Part shown: positions 42,935 to 51,986 of the stretch, piece by piece | Position numbering within the stretch: position 1 is the stretch's first letter | How the letters are laid out: each line of letters begins with the position of its first letter | DNA from: Paludibacter sp. | GTDB taxonomy: Bacteria > Bacteroidota > Bacteroidia > Bacteroidales > Paludibacteraceae | DNA: 64,000 bases | Direction of reading: 5' to 3' | NCBI RefSeq assembly: GCF_009712605.1 | Contig: NZ_WASO01000003.1 | Span: forward strand, 300,523 to 364,522 | Notes under the pieces: model-generated | What the model was told of the DNA's origin: nothing | The model's input: the letters and a program-made list of their open reading frames with translations, nothing else | Database searches by the model: none | Program-made: the position numbers and the translations under genes

Positions 42935-44710
42935 ATGACATCAAAAAGCAGATATCTCGAATTGATTGCCTGGCGGGAGCAACACATAAAAGAGCGCCAA
43001 TTTGTGTTGTTCCTAAGCTTTTTGGTTGGGTTATTTACCGGATTGGCTGCTTTTGTTCTGAAAATGTCAATCCATGGAATTCAAACTTTGCTTACTCATC
43101 GTTTTGCATTGGATTCTGCAAACTATTGGTACTTGATTTTGCCGGTTGTTGGTATTTTTATAGCAGGGTGGTTTGTCCGGAATATAGTACGTGATGATAT
43201 TGGTCACGGAGTAACTAAAATTCTGTATGCCATTTCTCAGCGGAAAGCGATTATAAAATTGCATAATGTCTGGAGCTCGGTAGTCGGTAGTGCCATTACT
43301 ATTGGTTTTGGGGGGTCTGTTGGAGCTGAGGCTCCAGCCGTTTTGACCGGATCTGCCATCGGATCCAATCTTGGAAAATTTTTCAAGATGAACCAAAAAA
43401 CACTGATGTTGCTCGTGGGGTGCGGTGCTGCCGGAGCTATCAGTGGTATTTTTAAGGCTCCGATTGCCGGCGTGTTGTTCACTTTGGAAGTGCTGATGGT
43501 CGATATGACCATGGCTTCAGTCGTGCCATTGATGATCTCTTCTATCACAGCAGCCTCTCTCACCTATTTCCTGATGGGCGACCAGATTATGTTTCATTTT
43601 ACTGTTTCCTCCCCATTCTCGATTGACAGAATTCCTTATTTGATTATTCTTGGTATTGTTTGTGGATTTGTCTCTCTCTATTTCACTAGAGGAATGAATG
43701 CCCTCGAAAATGTCTTTCGGAAACTGAATACTCCTTATCGCAAACTGGCATTCGGAGGTGTTATGCTTAGCCTGCTGATATTTCTGTTTCCCCCATTGTA
43801 TGGAGAAGGTTATGAGGTTATCAGTTCTCTTTTAGCCGGAAATTCGGAGACATTATTCGAAAAGAGCCTGTTTTATAATCTGAGATTCAACGCCTGGGCA
43901 ATTATTCTTTATCTGGCGGCTGTTATTTTCTTTAAGATTTTTGCCAGTACCGCAACCAACGGAGGTGGTGGCGTCGGAGGGGTGTTTGCTCCCAGTTTGT
44001 TTGTGGGGTGTGTTACGGGTTACCTCGTCGCTTTTGTGATGAACCATTTTCTTGGATTTAAGCTTCCGGTCGAGAATTTTGCTTTTGCCGGAATGGCAGG
44101 CGTGATGTCGGCTGTAATGCACTCACCGTTAACGGCTATCTTCCTCATTGCCGAACTGACGGGTGGATATTCCTTGTTTATGACTTTGATGATCACTTCT
44201 GTCATCGCCTTTTTGACGATTATGGTGTTTGAGCCACACAGCATCTATGCAATGCGTTTGGCAAAAAAAGGCGAGCTTATTACGCACAATAAGGATAAGG
44301 CGGTGCTGACACTGCTTAAAATGGAGAATGTGATTGAGACCGACATGGACATTGTGCGGCCTGATAATACTTTGGGAGATTTGGTCAAGGTGATTTCCAA
44401 TTCTAACCGTAATATCTATCCGGTGGTTGATTATAGCGGAAAGTTATTGGGAGTAATGCCTTTAAGCGAAGTCCGGAATATCATGTTCCGGCCTGAGCTG
44501 TACAATCGTTTTAAAGTTAGTCAGTTAATGATCTCTCCCCCGGCATTACTATCGTCAAAAGATTCCATGGAAACGGTCATGAATGTTTTCGAAAGCACTC
44601 AGGCCTGGAATCTTCCGGTAGTCGACAATGGAAAATATATGGGTTTTGTTTCTAAAGCCAAAATATTCAACGCTTACCGGCGTGTGCTCGTTCATTTTTC
44701 CGATGAATAG
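42935..44710 (+). CDS. ClC-family chloride channel/transporter with CBS pair
   Basis: The 591-residue protein has about ten to twelve membrane segments. Anion-selectivity motifs are GGSVGAEAPAVLTGSAIGSN (with the gating-Glu position kept) and GGGVGGVFAPSLFVGCVTG. Two CBS domains follow, from about residue 460 (VIETDMDIVRPDNTLGDLVK and SPPALLSSKDSMETVMNVF). It may be a channel or a proton antiporter. It is co-directional with the MscS gene, which suggests a joint role in osmotic or pH homeostasis. Confidence 0.94.
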   Translation: MTSKSRYLELIAWREQHIKERQFVLFLSFLVGLFTGLAAFVLKMSIHGIQTLLTHRFALDSANYWYLILPVVGIFIAGWFVRNIVRDDIGHGVTKILYAISQRKAIIKLHNVWSSVVGSAITIGFGGSVGAEAPAVLTGSAIGSNLGKFFKMNQKTLMLLVGCGAAGAISGIFKAPIAGVLFTLEVLMVDMTMASVVPLMISSITAASLTYFLMGDQIMFHFTVSSPFSIDRIPYLIILGIVCGFVSLYFTRGMNALENVFRKLNTPYRKLAFGGVMLSLLIFLFPPLYGEGYEVISSLLAGNSETLFEKSLFYNLRFNAWAIILYLAAVIFFKIFASTATNGGGGVGGVFAPSLFVGCVTGYLVAFVMNHFLGFKLPVENFAFAGMAGVMSAVMHSPLTAIFLIAELTGGYSLFMTLMITSVIAFLTIMVFEPHSIYAMRLAKKGELITHNKDKAVLTLLKMENVIETDMDIVRPDNTLGDLVKVISNSNRNIYPVVDYSGKLLGVMPLSEVRNIMFRPELYNRFKVSQLMISPPALLSSKDSMETVMNVFESTQAWNLPVVDNGKYMGFVSKAKIFNAYRRVLVHFSDE

Positions 44711-44802
44711 AGAATGCCGGATTGCATATCTTTCTCTTTAATTATTACTTGATATTCTGCAACAGACCGCTGCAGAATTAGTTGCATCTTCAAACTCTTT
44801 TT

Positions 44803-46926
44803 ATGCTTTCATTCAGTGTTATCGTTAGCGGAGAACTTCAGCTCCGTGAACAGCAGGTAAAAAACACCATCGATTTGCTCGAAGAAGGAGCTACCATCCC
44901 GTTTATCAGCCGTTACCGTAAAGAACGTACCGGTTCTCTGGACGAAGTTCAGATTGCGGCCATTAAAGAACGTTACGAAAAATTGTGCGAACTGGAAAAA
45001 CGCAAACAGACAGTCCTGAATTCTATTGAAGAACAAGGTAAACTGACTGACGATCTACGCGATAGGATAGATAAATGTTTGTCGATGACCGAGCTGGAAG
45101 ATATTTATCTGCCTTATAAACCAAAACGTCGTACAAAAGCCGAAATTGCACGGGAAAAGGGTTTGGAGCCTTTGGCAAAAATACTGATGAGGCAGGTTGA
45201 CAATGACGTTGAAAGTAAGGCATTGTCGTTTGTAAAAGGTGATGTAAAGGATGCTGATGATGCTCTGAAGGGAGCTCGTGATATTATTGCCGAATGGGTG
45301 AATGAAAATGAAGTGGCACGAAATTCAATACGTACGATTTTTTCAAGAGAGGCAATTATCTCTTCCCGTGTGATCAAAGGGAAAGAGGTTGACGGAGATA
45401 AATATCGCGATTATTTTGAACTGGAAGAGCCTTTGCGGCGTTGTTCGTCGCATCGCTTACTGGCAATGCGTCGCGGTGAGTCGGAAGGTATTCTGAGGGT
45501 TGCCATTCAGCCGGAGGAAGAACGCTGTCTGGAGCGGTTGGATAAACTGTTTGTAAAAGCTCGTAATGCAGCTTCAGATCAGGTTTCAATGGCAATTGGC
45601 GATAGTTATAAACGCTTGTTGAAACCCAGTATAGAAACCGAATTTGCCGCAGCAAGCAAAGAAAAGGCAGATGCGGAGGCCATCCGTGTGTTTGCTGAAA
45701 ACCTGAAACAATTGTTGCTGGCTGCTCCGCTTGGTCAAAAGCGGGTGATGGGAGTAGATCCCGGTTTCCGTACAGGTTGTAAAATTGTTTGTCTCAACGA
45801 GCAGGGAGTCTTGTTGCATCACGATGTGATTTATCCGCATCCACCCCAAAGTGACGTTTCCAAAGCTTCTGACAAAATAATCCGATTGATTGCCCAGTTT
45901 CAGATCCAGGCCGTGGCTATTGGAAACGGAACCGCCAGTCGTGAAACCGAACAATTCTTTCAAAATTATATTCCGCAGCACGACTTGCAGGTGTTTGTCG
46001 TGAGTGAAAACGGAGCATCCGTATATTCGGCGTCCAAAATTGCCCGCGAAGAGTTCCCGGATGAGGATGTTACTGTGCGTGGCGCGGTATCTATTGGTCG
46101 ACGTTTGATGGATCCGCTTTCCGAATTGGTAAAGATAGATCCTAAGTCTATAGGGGTAGGACAATATCAGCACGATGTTAATCAGACCGAGCTGAAGACA
46201 GCCCTCGATCAGACAGTTGAGAATTGCGTGAACAAAGTGGGCGTGCAGGTAAATACTGCGAGCAAATATTTATTGACGTATATTTCAGGGTTAGGACCGC
46301 AGCTTGCACAAAATATTGTAGACTACCGTACAGCAAATGGAGCATTCAAATCGAGAAAGGAGTTGATGAAAGTGCCTAAGATGGGGGCAAAGACATTCGA
46401 GCAGGCTGCCGGTTTTTTGCGCGTGGAGAATGTTGGCAATCCATTGGATAATTCGGCAGTGCATCCTGAAAGTTATCCAGTGGTAGAGCAGATGGCAAAG
46501 GATTTGCAGTGTACAGTTGCTGATCTTATTGGTAGTGAAGAACTGCGTAAAAAGGTGGATGTAAAAAAGTACGTAACAGAGAAAATCGGGTTGCCTACTT
46601 TGGTTGATATTATGGAGGAATTGGCGAAACCGGGGCGCGATCCACGCCAGCAACTGGAAGCTTTCGCTTTTGATCCGACCATTAAAGATATTCAGGATCT
46701 TAAAATCGGACAGGTTTTACCGGGAGTTGTTACAAATATTACCAATTTTGGAGCTTTTGTTGATATCGGAATTCATGAAAACGGTCTGGTGCATGTTTCT
46801 CAAATAGCTGATAGATTCGTTAGTAATCCGGCTGAAGTTTTGTCACTGCATCAACATGTTACCGTCAGAGTACTTGATGTGGATTTGGTACGTAAGCGGG
46901 TGTCTCTTTCAATGAAACAAGCCTGA
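44803..46926 (+). CDS. tex: Tex-family RNA-binding protein
   Basis: Tex is a conserved nucleic-acid-binding protein linked to transcription. The 707-residue product has the N-terminal helical part (TIPFISRYRKERTGSLDEVQ), the RuvX/YqgF-like domain (MGVDPGFRTGCKIVCL), a helix-hairpin-helix region (YLTYIS..LGPQLAQNIVDYR, SRKELMKVPKMGAKTFEQAAG) and a C-terminal S1 domain (GVVTNITNFGAFVDIGIHEN). I place the start at the ATG 44803; a TTG 21 bases upstream is possible but less likely. Confidence 0.95.
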   Translation: MLSFSVIVSGELQLREQQVKNTIDLLEEGATIPFISRYRKERTGSLDEVQIAAIKERYEKLCELEKRKQTVLNSIEEQGKLTDDLRDRIDKCLSMTELEDIYLPYKPKRRTKAEIAREKGLEPLAKILMRQVDNDVESKALSFVKGDVKDADDALKGARDIIAEWVNENEVARNSIRTIFSREAIISSRVIKGKEVDGDKYRDYFELEEPLRRCSSHRLLAMRRGESEGILRVAIQPEEERCLERLDKLFVKARNAASDQVSMAIGDSYKRLLKPSIETEFAAASKEKADAEAIRVFAENLKQLLLAAPLGQKRVMGVDPGFRTGCKIVCLNEQGVLLHHDVIYPHPPQSDVSKASDKIIRLIAQFQIQAVAIGNGTASRETEQFFQNYIPQHDLQVFVVSENGASVYSASKIAREEFPDEDVTVRGAVSIGRRLMDPLSELVKIDPKSIGVGQYQHDVNQTELKTALDQTVENCVNKVGVQVNTASKYLLTYISGLGPQLAQNIVDYRTANGAFKSRKELMKVPKMGAKTFEQAAGFLRVENVGNPLDNSAVHPESYPVVEQMAKDLQCTVADLIGSEELRKKVDVKKYVTEKIGLPTLVDIMEELAKPGRDPRQQLEAFAFDPTIKDIQDLKIGQVLPGVVTNITNFGAFVDIGIHENGLVHVSQIADRFVSNPAEVLSLHQHVTVRVLDVDLVRKRVSLSMKQA

Positions 46927-47028
46927 AATTGACGGCTTACTGAAGCTTATAAACGGGTTGGTTTATCAGAAAAATAAGGATTTAAATTTCTGTTTGACGA
47001 AATAAAATGGTCATTATTTCGTTTAGTT

Positions 47029-47062
47029 TTTGCTGATACACGCGATTCGTGTAGTATCTTTG
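47029..47062 (+). promoter_or_regulatory. Promoter of the small exported protein gene
   Basis: TTTG (47029-47032) as -33 and TATCTTTG (47055-47062) as -7, separated by 22 bases, follow the Bacteroidetes layout. The start codon is 22 bases downstream. Confidence 0.65.
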
Positions 47063-47084
47063 AAAGTTATTAAATGTAATAATT

Positions 47085-47513
47085 ATGAAGAAAACAATTG
47101 TTATTTTTTTAGTTTCATTTTTTGTGGCTGCATTCGCAAATGCTCAGGATAATGCCCTTGGTGTTCGCCTGACGAGTGGTGCAGAAGTTTCTTATCAACG
47201 TTCGCTGAATGATATCAATCGCTTGGAGTTTAACCTTGGTTGGGGTTGGAATACAACATCTCTTACAGGTTTCTACCAGTGGGTTAATCCGATTACAGAG
47301 GGATTCAAGTGGTATATTGGACCCGGAGCAGGATTGGGATTGTTTAATTCCAGTACTATAATTGGTATTGGGGGAACTGTAGGTATTGAATATAATTTTG
47401 CAATTCCACTTCAATTGTCATTGGACTGGCGTCCGATGTTTAATTTTGGGAGTTCCCATGATAGTAACTACGGATCAGCAAATGTTGGTCTTGGTATCCG
47501 TTACAAATTTTAG
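47085..47513 (+). CDS. Small outer-membrane beta-barrel-like protein
   Basis: The 142-residue protein has a signal peptide (KKTIVIFLVSFFVAAFANAQ). Gly- and aromatic-rich alternating strands follow (LEFNLGWGWNTTSLTGFYQW, IGPGAGLGLFN), and the protein ends in RYKF with a C-terminal Phe, as in outer-membrane barrels. No closer family is recognised. It stands alone between a promoter and a strong terminator. Confidence 0.7.
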   Translation: MKKTIVIFLVSFFVAAFANAQDNALGVRLTSGAEVSYQRSLNDINRLEFNLGWGWNTTSLTGFYQWVNPITEGFKWYIGPGAGLGLFNSSTIIGIGGTVGIEYNFAIPLQLSLDWRPMFNFGSSHDSNYGSANVGLGIRYKF

Positions 47514-47531
47514 CAATAAAAAACAAATTAG

Positions 47532-47571
47532 CGGGAGAAATTGTTAAATAAATAATTTCTCCCGTTTTTTT
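47532..47571 (+). terminator. Terminator after the small barrel-like gene
   Basis: CGGGAGAAATT (47532-47542) pairs perfectly with AATTTCTCCCG (47554-47564), followed by a run of seven T. Confidence 0.92.
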
Positions 47572-47758
47572 ATGCGCTTTCATCCGGCAATGTTCATTCG
47601 CTTGTTTTTAGTGTTAAGAAGTTTGTATTTAGTGCTTTAATTTGAAGTTGAAATTAAAACGGCGACATCTAAAAGCTAATCAAAAATCGTTAAATGTGTG
47701 TAAATTTTGCGATTTGAAAATTTAACATAACCATGATGGTGTATTCCTGTTTTACAAG

Positions 47759-47766
47759 TAACTTTG
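47759..47766 (+). promoter_or_regulatory. Candidate -7 element before the sorting-tail protein
   Basis: TAACTTTG matches TAnnTTTG, 140 bases before the ATG at 47906. No clear -33. Confidence 0.4.
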
Positions 47767-47905
47767 TTAGACTTGTTGTAGTGTGCAAAATTGGCAGGAT
47801 ATCAACCCTGATTTGCTTGCTCAGGCAAGTTTTCTGAAGTAATTTATTTCTGCTCTTTTTATACTCAATAATTGGTTTTGAGAAAAATAACGTGATGTTT
47901 ATAGC

Positions 47906-48616
47906 ATGAAAAGGTATATGCTTGCATATAAATTCGTAGCATTGGGATTAGCGTTATCCTTATCAGGAACGACTATCTCCGGTGCTGAATATCGGGGCGA
48001 CCAGTCACGATCACCTTTTATGCGTTTTCTTCATAATCTTTTTTGGGGAGGATCAGGTACGGCCAGTACTTTTAACCACCAATCACAGGGACAAACTTAC
48101 CGCTTTTCTGCCTTGTCGCTAGGATCAAGTAAAACCGGAGCAAGCGTTGCTTCCGGATCATCTACTCAACAAGATATATGGGCTGATTATGGCAAGGATA
48201 ATTCTTCCGTTGTAACTAGCCGAAAACCGGTTTCTGGTCGTGTGGGAATTTCTGGTAGAGTTGCTGTCAATGGTGCTGTCTCTGCAACGGCTCAATCTGA
48301 TGGATATATCAGTCCTTTGGCTTCAGCGGCCGCAGTATCTTCAGCGACATCTTCCTCAGGCTCTGTGTCTTCTTCTTTTGCCGAAGCAACTTCCGTAGGA
48401 ATGCCCTCTTTATTGGCCTTTCAAACTACAAAGCAAACTTTGGCAACAACATCTGTAAGCAAAGCATCTCAAGCTACAACCAACGGTGACGGTTGGGGCG
48501 ATGATCCGGCAGAACCAATGCCCGTTGGTGACGGAACGATGACCATGATAATTCTTGCTGCTTTGTATGTATATTTTAACCGAAAGCGATTGGTTCTGCA
48601 GGTAAATCCAATTTGA
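47906..48616 (+). CDS. Exported Ser/Ala-rich protein with C-terminal sorting-like tail
   Basis: The 236-residue protein has an N-terminal signal (YKFVALGLALSLSGTTISGA) and a low-complexity middle rich in Ser, Ala, Gly and Thr (about residues 45-190). The C-terminal tail is DDPAEPMPVGDG followed by a hydrophobic stretch (TMTMIILAALYVYF) and a basic NRKR cluster. This tripartite end resembles C-terminal sorting tags of the PEP/PID-CTERM kind, although a simple membrane anchor is also possible. No exosortase gene is in the window. Confidence 0.6.
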   Translation: MKRYMLAYKFVALGLALSLSGTTISGAEYRGDQSRSPFMRFLHNLFWGGSGTASTFNHQSQGQTYRFSALSLGSSKTGASVASGSSTQQDIWADYGKDNSSVVTSRKPVSGRVGISGRVAVNGAVSATAQSDGYISPLASAAAVSSATSSSGSVSSSFAEATSVGMPSLLAFQTTKQTLATTSVSKASQATTNGDGWGDDPAEPMPVGDGTMTMIILAALYVYFNRKRLVLQVNPI

Positions 48617-48923
48617 AAGGTTGCCAGATCTCTTCATTCTTCTCCTTGTGTTTTCTCCTTTTTTGAATAATCGGTGTATTTTTATGCTCTGGTTGATTTT
48701 TCGTGTTTTTTCATTAAGAATTTTTGTGCTAAACCCCGACAAAAGCAACATTTTTAATGGAATCTAATCATAAAATAAGATGGGAATTCCGTATTTTAGC
48801 GGTATTAATCCAAGAAGGTTTTTTTTGAAATATAACGGTTTTGAAATGAGTTTCTTGGATGTTGTCTTGCAAGAATATGCATCTCAATATTATTAACCAA
48901 TTTAATTCTTTATTTACCATCTT
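48617..48923. other. Intergenic region before hppA
   Basis: 307 AT-rich bases without a gene, clear terminator or confident promoter. Confidence 0.5.
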
Positions 48924-51359
48924 ATGAAAAAACTGTTTTTGTTGGCTGCTTCATTGGCGTTTCCCATGTTGACATGGGCCAGCGAAGCTGACCTGAAGAT
49001 CCCGAACCTCTCACCGGAACAAAATCATTTGTTGGTGTGGGGTTTTATTATTTGTATTCTGGGGTTGGTATTCGGTTTGTACCAGTTCCTGAAAGTAAAG
49101 AAACTGAACGCTCACAAATCGATGCTGGACGTTTCCAGTGTAATTTTCGAAACCTGTAAAACCTATCTTTTACAACAGGGAAAATTCCTTATCTGGCTGT
49201 TTTTGATTATTGCCGCGTGTGTCACATTTTACTTTGGATTCCTGCAAGATAAAGGATTTGGCGGAGTTGCCCTGATTCTCACATGGACGGTCATTGGTAT
49301 TCTTGGTTCTTACGGTGTGGCATGGTTTGGTATTCGCATGAATACGTTGGCTAACAGCCGTATGGCCTTTGCATCACTTGAACGTAAGCCTCTGAAACTA
49401 CTCAATATCCCTCTACATGCCGGTATGAGCATCGGTGTGGTACTCGTTTGTGTTGAGCTTATCATGATGTTGATTATTCTGATGTTGATGCCACGTGCAT
49501 TGGCAGGTGCCTGCTTTATCGGTTTTGCTATCGGCGAGTCGCTGGGTGCCTCTGCATTGCGTATTGCCGGAGGTATCTTTACCAAAATTGCAGATATCGG
49601 TTCCGACCTGATGAAGGTGGTGTTCAAAATCGGAGAAGATGATCCCCGTAACCCGGGTGTGATTGCCGACTGTACAGGTGATAATGCGGGTGACAGCGTT
49701 GGTCCAACCGCCGATGGCTTTGAAACATACGGCGTAACCGGTGTTGCTTTGGTTTCGTTTATCGTACTTGCGGTAGGTTCACTTTCCGGTAATAAATTCC
49801 TTGCTAATCCTGACTGGCAGGCGACTTTCCTGACATGGATTTTTGCAATGCGTATTTTAATGATTATTACTTCAGTGGTTTCGTTCTGGATTAATGGAGC
49901 CTTAAATAAAGTATTGTACAGCCAAAAAGAAGATCTTGACTTTGAGAAGCCTTTGACGAACCTCGTTTGGATTACCTCTATTTTAAGTATCATCGTAACG
50001 TTTGCGGCAAGTTATTTCCTTGTAGGTCCTGCTTCAAATGTAGGTGCTATCAATCCTAACCTTTGGGTAGTTTTGTCGGTAATTATCAGTTGCGGTACTC
50101 TGGGTGGCGCGTTGATTCCTGAATTTACCAAACTATTTACCAGTCCGAAGTCGTCTCACGTTCAAGAAGTGGTAAAATCCAGCAACGAAGGTGGCGCGTC
50201 ATTGACAATTCTTTCCGGTTTTGTTGCCGGTAACTTCTCTGCTTTCTGGATGGGTATGGTATTTGTTCTGCTTATGCTGATTGCTTATCTGGCCAGCACT
50301 TTTGGTCTGGATCAATTTATGGTTTACTCTTCAATCTTTGCATTCGGTTTGGTGGCATTCGGTTTGCTCGGAATGGGTCCTGTTACCATTGCTGTAGATA
50401 GTTATGGCCCTGTAACGGATAATGCACAGTCTGTTTACGAACTTTCGTTGATCGAAGACGTTCCTAATGTAGCTGAAGAAATTGAAAAAGATTTTGGCTT
50501 CAAACCCGATTTTGAAAAAGCAAAACATTTCCTCGAAGCAAATGATGGTGCCGGAAATACCTTCAAAGCTACAGCTAAGCCTGTGTTGATTGGTACTGCC
50601 GTAGTTGGAGCCACTACGATGATTTTCTCGTTGATTCTGGTTATCAAGAACGTATTAGGAGTTGCTCCCGAAACTATTCTGAATATACTTAACCCCTGGA
50701 CAATCCTCGGATTCCTTTGTGGTGGTGCTGTGATTTACTGGTTTACCGGTGCATCAACTCAGGCTGTAACTACAGGAGCTTACCGTGCTGTAGAATATAT
50801 CAAACGCAACATAAACCTTGACCCGGGTGCAGAAAAGAAAGCTTCTGTCGGAAAATCGAAAGAAGTGGTAAAAATCTGTACTCAATACGCTCAACACGGG
50901 ATGTGGAATATTTTCCCCGCAGTGTTCTGCTTTGCTTTGGCGTTTGCCTTCATTTCTGGTACAGAATCGAGCGGTTCGGGTCAATTTGCAGCAGCTTCGT
51001 TCTTTGTAAGCTACCTAATTGCTATTGCCGTATTTGGCTTGTATCAGGCAGTGTTTATGGCTAATGCCGGTGGTTGCTGGGATAATGGCAAGAAAGTGGT
51101 GGAAGTGGATCTGAAAGCTAAAGGAACACCGTTGCACGATGCTACTATCGTTGGTGATACTGTGGGCGATCCGTTCAAAGATACCTCTTCGGTGGCTATG
51201 AACCCGATTATCAAATTTACCACCCTGTTTGGTTTGCTGGCTATGGAAATTGCCATTTCAGAGGCTTTCCGTCCGGTAGCGCCTTATGTTGGTGGAGTAT
51301 TTTTGGTGGTTGCTCTCTATTTTGTATGGCGTTCGTTCTACAAAATGAGAATTAAATAA
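48924..51359 (+). CDS. hppA: Membrane-bound ion-pumping pyrophosphatase
   Basis: This enzyme couples pyrophosphate hydrolysis to export of H+ and/or Na+. The 811-residue protein has about sixteen membrane segments and an apparent signal-like first helix. Catalytic loops are EDDPRNPGVIADCTGDNAGD, GPVTDNAQSVYELSLIED and DATIVGDTVGDPFKDTSSVA, with the Asp-rich pyrophosphate/Mg sites. The segment GAGNTFKATAKPVLIGTA holds residues that determine K+ dependence, but I do not decide the ion type from sequence. It ends before a strong terminator. Confidence 0.96.
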   Translation: MKKLFLLAASLAFPMLTWASEADLKIPNLSPEQNHLLVWGFIICILGLVFGLYQFLKVKKLNAHKSMLDVSSVIFETCKTYLLQQGKFLIWLFLIIAACVTFYFGFLQDKGFGGVALILTWTVIGILGSYGVAWFGIRMNTLANSRMAFASLERKPLKLLNIPLHAGMSIGVVLVCVELIMMLIILMLMPRALAGACFIGFAIGESLGASALRIAGGIFTKIADIGSDLMKVVFKIGEDDPRNPGVIADCTGDNAGDSVGPTADGFETYGVTGVALVSFIVLAVGSLSGNKFLANPDWQATFLTWIFAMRILMIITSVVSFWINGALNKVLYSQKEDLDFEKPLTNLVWITSILSIIVTFAASYFLVGPASNVGAINPNLWVVLSVIISCGTLGGALIPEFTKLFTSPKSSHVQEVVKSSNEGGASLTILSGFVAGNFSAFWMGMVFVLLMLIAYLASTFGLDQFMVYSSIFAFGLVAFGLLGMGPVTIAVDSYGPVTDNAQSVYELSLIEDVPNVAEEIEKDFGFKPDFEKAKHFLEANDGAGNTFKATAKPVLIGTAVVGATTMIFSLILVIKNVLGVAPETILNILNPWTILGFLCGGAVIYWFTGASTQAVTTGAYRAVEYIKRNINLDPGAEKKASVGKSKEVVKICTQYAQHGMWNIFPAVFCFALAFAFISGTESSGSGQFAAASFFVSYLIAIAVFGLYQAVFMANAGGCWDNGKKVVEVDLKAKGTPLHDATIVGDTVGDPFKDTSSVAMNPIIKFTTLFGLLAMEIAISEAFRPVAPYVGGVFLVVALYFVWRSFYKMRIK

Positions 51360-51382
51360 GTTCTCCGAAAAACGATTATCGA

Positions 51383-51417
51383 CGGGCTGTTTCCTACGGG
51401 GGACAGCCCGTTTTTTA
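51383..51417 (+). terminator. Terminator after hppA
   Basis: CGGGCTGT (51383-51390) pairs with ACAGCCCG (51403-51410), followed by TTTTTTATT. Confidence 0.92.
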
Positions 51418-51568
51418 TTGGCAAAAAAAGAGACCTTACGTTTTTCAATCAATCGGATCTTATTTAAATGAAGTCAACGAAATTTGAGTATTATCCCTTG
51501 TATTGTTAAACATAAGTAAATATTTGGCTTTTTAGCTTTTCAAAATGAGGCATTTAGAAGAATTGCTC

Positions 51569-51576
51569 TATCTTTG
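51569..51576 (+). promoter_or_regulatory. Isolated TATCTTTG element
   Basis: An exact TAnnTTTG match 411 bases before the next plus-strand gene. It could drive a long leader or a small RNA, or be a chance match. Confidence 0.25.
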
Positions 51577-51986
51577 GTTTGATATTTTATTGTTAGTTCA
51601 TATAAAAAATACTTTCACTAATTAAAATCAAATAGACTTTTGCCACAAAGGAAAAATGCACGGCTATACATGTGAATTTACTATAATGTTTCATCTTAAG
51701 ACAGTGTGTCTGTGTCAAATTTGATTTCTGCCGCGTTTTCGGAAGAAGACAAAAAGAAGTAATGGAGTGATTGTCCAAACTCAAAGCAAAATTTCCGTGC
51801 GGCAGCCAGAGCGGGTTTCTGACAGGCTGCAGGATGTAACGTTGAATGTAACGTTGATGCCCATCAGATTTTACGATATGTACGGCATAACTTTTATTCA
51901 AAATAAATCTTTCCTGAGAGTCTTTTGTTTTCTGTAGCACAAGATTATCAGGATGGGTTTATTATTACTTAAAATAATATTCCAAG

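Larger units (their letters stand above)
47514..47905. other. Intergenic region with terminator and promoter
   Basis: This is a 392-base region with no gene. It holds the terminator at 47532-47571 and the candidate promoter at 47759-47766, leaving a leader of roughly 130 bases before the next gene. Confidence 0.6.
51360..51986. other. Intergenic region after hppA
   Basis: 627 bases. It holds the hppA terminator and an isolated TATCTTTG element at 51569-51576. A minus-strand frame of 115 residues (51593-51940) is open, but it has no signal, family match or good context, so it is not called. The rest shows nothing recognisable. Confidence 0.5.

Noticed and set aside
49310-49993. Minus-strand open frame of 227 residues
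   Set aside because: It lies inside hppA and has no family features; a shadow frame.
48924-51359. Assigning Na+ or H+ and K+ dependence to hppA
   Set aside because: The deciding residues around GAGNTFKATAKP could be read in more than one way without an alignment, so no ion type is claimed.
51593-51940. Minus-strand open frame of 115 residues in the gap after hppA
   Set aside because: There is no signal peptide, no known family, no promoter, and an odd composition. It might be a decayed gene, but nothing positive supports it.
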